DNA from: Macrococcus epidermidis
Lineage (GTDB): Bacteria > Bacillota > Bacilli > Staphylococcales > Staphylococcaceae
NCBI RefSeq assembly: GCF_003259695.1
Contig: NZ_PZJH01000001.1
Coordinates: 620,001 to 684,000 of the forward strand
DNA: 64,000 bases
Reading direction: 5' to 3'
Shown here: in pieces, positions 62,471 to 64,000 of the stretch
How positions within the stretch are numbered: the stretch's first letter is position 1
Layout of the letters: each line of letters starts with the position of its first letter
Notes under the pieces: model-generated
What the model saw: only the letters and a program-made list of their open reading frames with translations
What the model was told of the DNA's origin: nothing
Database searches by the model: none
Program-made: the position numbers and the translations under genes

Positions 62471-62760
62471 AGATGCTAGCGATAAACACGTAATATCGCT
62501 AGCAAGTTGCAATTTTTTGTTGAAATAGTGAAGATGCTAGCGATAAACACGTAATATCGCTAGCAAGTTGCAATTTTTTGTTGAAATAGTGTAGATGCTA
62601 GCGACAAACCAGCGTTATCGCTAGCACCTAGCAAAATAATGTAGAAATAGTGAAGATGCTAGCGACAAACCAGCGTTATCGCTAGCACCTAGCAAAATAA
62701 TGTAGAAATAGTATAGATGCTAGCGACAAACCAGCAATATCGCTAACAACTCAAAGCCCG
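62471..62760 (+). repeat. Five tandem 61-bp repeats, each with an inverted repeat
   Basis: Units start at 62471, 62532, 62593, 62654 and 62715, an exact 61-base period. Each opens with AGATGCTAGCGA and contains GCTAGCGATA...TATCGCTAGC or a close variant, able to form a ten-pair hairpin with a nine-base loop. Units 1 and 2 are identical except the last base; units 3 and 4 differ from each other only in the last two bases and form a second type; unit 5 starts as the second type and decays after its first half. The period is not a multiple of three and there are stops, so it is not coding. The array begins 6 bases after the NERD stop codon. Confidence 0.95.
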
Positions 62761-62770
62761 ACCCCTTCAA

Positions 62771-62799
62771 TTGACATCACCACGGTACCGACGTATAAT
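62771..62799 (+). promoter_or_regulatory. Consensus promoter of rbfA
   Basis: TTGACA (62771-62776), 17-base spacer, TATAAT (62794-62799): a perfect vegetative promoter. Around it (62753-62793) the DNA is markedly more GC-rich than the surrounding intergenic DNA. Confidence 0.88.
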
Positions 62800-62836
62800 T
62801 GACACTATTCAATAGTTATAGATGAGGTGAAGATAT

Positions 62837-63181
62837 ATGAGTTTAAGAAGTGAACGTGTTGGTCAACAAATGAAAAAAGAAATCAGTGAGATCATCAACC
62901 AGAAAATAAAAAATCCTAATGTTGGATTCGTTACAGTTACTGAAGTAGAGGTTACTGGTGACTTATCACTTGCTACTGTATATGTTACAGTACTTGGTGA
63001 AAATCATGATCGCAAAAAATCTCTAGAAGCTTTAGAAAAATCTAAAGGTTTCATTAAATCAGAGATTGCACAACGTATGGACTTAAGAATCGTACCTGAA
63101 TTAAAATTTCATTACGATGAGTCAATCGATTACGGTAACAAGATTGAGCGTATGATTGCAGAATTAAACAAAGATAAATAA
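62837..63181 (+). CDS. rbfA: Ribosome-binding factor A
   Basis: A 114-residue cold-shock and 30S maturation factor. [23 protein letters not shown] at the N-terminus (about 2-24) and [21 protein letters not shown] (about 80-100) are typical. GAGGTGA precedes the ATG. In most Firmicutes it is co-transcribed directly after infB; here 1.5 kb intervene and it has its own promoter and terminator. Confidence 0.96.
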   Translation: MSLRSERVGQQMKKEISEIINQKIKNPNVGFVTVTEVEVTGDLSLATVYVTVLGENHDRKKSLEALEKSKGFIKSEIAQRMDLRIVPELKFHYDESIDYGNKIERMIAELNKDK

Positions 63182-63191
63182 AATTTATTAG

Positions 63192-63224
63192 AACAACGTG
63201 ATAATTGTATCGCGTTGTTTTTTT
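63192..63224 (+). terminator. Terminator after rbfA
   Basis: AACAACGTGATA (63192-63203) pairs with TATCGCGTTGTT (63208-63219) around ATTG, followed by T7. Confidence 0.9.
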
Positions 63225-63501
63225 ATTTGAATTAGTTAATTATATAAAAATAGTATTAAAATTCCAAAAGGTAGACATTACTAAATAAAATGTCCATTTT
63301 TAATATAGGTTGTTTTCGTTATACTTAAATTTATTAAAATAAGATGCAAGTTCCTAAATAGTTAAATAATTTAATTATTTGTGAAAAAATTTTTAACAAT
63401 TTATTTACAGAAAAAATAAATAGTTAAATTAATAAGTAGTAATAAATTATTATATTTAAGTAATTTGTATCTTATTTAATATTTTAAAATGAGGTGATTG
63501 A
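63225..63501 (+). other. AT-rich region upstream of the icaA-like gene
   Basis: No gene of credible length is visible on either strand. TAAATAGTTAAAT occurs twice (63355-63367 and 63417-63429), 62 bases apart, and GAGGTGATTG at the end is the ribosome site of the next gene. In staphylococci icaR is encoded divergently at this position; it is absent here. Confidence 0.6.
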
Positions 63502-64000
63502 GTGGAATTAATTTTCAAAATATTCGGTGATTTTGTGTTGTTTTATCCAATTGTTATGTCTATATTTTGGATAATCGGTACAATTTTGTATTTTTTTATC
63601 ATTGAAATTAAATTGAAAAAACAAGTGATGAAAGATAATCTTCCGGGAATCACCTTTATTATACCTTGCTATAACGAAGAGGATACTGTTGAAGATACGA
63701 TAAGAAGTGTTCTTAAAATGTCTTATCCCAACAAAGAAATTATAGCAGTAAATGACGGGAGCAGTGATAATACTGCACAAGTGCTTTCAGATTTAGAACA
63801 AAAATTAGATTTTAAATTTTTGAATATCGTCAATAATAAAGGTAAAGCACATGCGTTGAATAGAGCCGCAGAGATAACAACGAATGATTACATCATTTGT
63901 ATAGATGCAGATACAATCATCGAAGATATAGCACCTTACTATATGATAGAAAGATTTAAAAATAATCCTACGTTAGCAGCTGTAACAGGTAATCCTAGAA
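63502..64000 (+). CDS. icaA: IcaA-like poly-N-acetylglucosamine synthase, N-terminal part (cut by window edge)
   Basis: Open from a GTG at 63502 behind GAGGTGATTG to the window end, 166 codons. One N-terminal helix (about 12-34, FYPIVMSIFWIIGTILYFFI) is followed by the GT2 catalytic domain: ITFIIPCYNEEDTVEDT (about 50-66), VNDGSSDNTA (about 84-93), NKGKAHALNRA (about 112) and CIDADTIIEDIAPYYMIERF (about 133-152). These stretches align closely with remembered S. aureus IcaA. The enzyme polymerises UDP-GlcNAc into the biofilm polysaccharide PNAG. Whether icaD, B and C follow cannot be seen. Confidence 0.85.
   Translation, partial: MELIFKIFGDFVLFYPIVMSIFWIIGTILYFFIIEIKLKKQVMKDNLPGITFIIPCYNEEDTVEDTIRSVLKMSYPNKEIIAVNDGSSDNTAQVLSDLEQKLDFKFLNIVNNKGKAHALNRAAEITTNDYIICIDADTIIEDIAPYYMIERFKNNPTLAAVTGNPR

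Noticed and set aside
62471-62760. CRISPR array
   Set aside because: Conservation covers the whole 61-base unit; there are no unique spacers between repeats and no cas genes nearby.
62471-62760. Repeat-encoded peptide
   Set aside because: The period of 61 is not a multiple of three and stops interrupt each frame.

Overview
The window reads as the chromosome of a low-GC Firmicute of the family Staphylococcaceae. Protein sequences (HslU, HslV, UppS, PolC, TrmFO, SrtA, IcaA) look closest to staphylococcal ones as I remember them. The gene order is the classic Bacillales block from the Asp23-like gene and fakA through fapR-plsX-fabD-fabG-acpP-rnc-smc-ftsY-ffh, rpsP-rimM-trmD-rplS, rbgA-rnhB-sucCD-dprA-topA-trmFO-xerC-hslVU-codY, rpsB-tsf-pyrH-frr-uppS-cdsA-dxr-rseP-proS-polC, and rimP-nusA-ylxR-ylxQ-infB-rbfA. 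Several departures from Staphylococcus order (a khpA gene after rpsP, srtA between recG and fapR, an inserted membrane-protein cluster) suggest a sister genus such as Macrococcus. That genus call is inference; no rRNA or tRNA gene lies in the window.

Layout. 1-1509 (minus): end of a DUF58/MoxR pair. 1710-7435: Asp23-like protein, fatty acid kinase FakA, the two-subunit serine dehydratase and RecG. 7446-8117: sortase A. 8161-11730: the FapR-controlled fatty acid/phospholipid operon. 11810-19130: RNase III, Smc, FtsY, YlxM and Ffh. 19171-21545: ribosomal proteins S16 and L19 with KhpA, RimM and TrmD. 21560-30313 (minus): an 8.7 kb operon of a CsbB-like glycosyltransferase, a GtrA flippase, two tandem YfhO proteins and a DUF2079 protein, inserted between rplS and rbgA. 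30428-42940: ribosome GTPase RbgA, RNase HII, succinyl-CoA synthetase, DprA, topoisomerase I, TrmFO, XerC, HslVU and CodY. 42959-56864: S2, EF-Ts, UMP kinase, ribosome recycling, undecaprenyl/CDP-DAG/MEP-pathway enzymes, RseP, ProRS and PolC. 56869-61366: the nusA-infB operon. 61568-62760: a NERD-domain protein followed by five 61-bp tandem repeats, which together separate infB from rbfA. 62771-63224: rbfA with its own consensus promoter. 63502-64000: the start of an IcaA-like poly-N-acetylglucosamine synthase, cut by the window edge.

How it fits together. Most genes are core growth functions: lipid precursor supply, translation and ribosome assembly, protein targeting, and chromosome maintenance and replication. 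The surface-directed parts are sortase A, the CsbB/GtrA/YfhO operon (by analogy with Bacillus and Listeria, addition of a sugar to a cell-wall polymer) and the IcaA-like exopolysaccharide enzyme. Several cis-regulatory elements are visible: a FapR-type operator, a cre-like site in the sucC promoter, structured leaders ahead of rplS, rpsB and pyrH, and a hairpin between promoter and start of the rimP-nusA operon. The least explained part is the NERD gene plus 61-bp repeat array.
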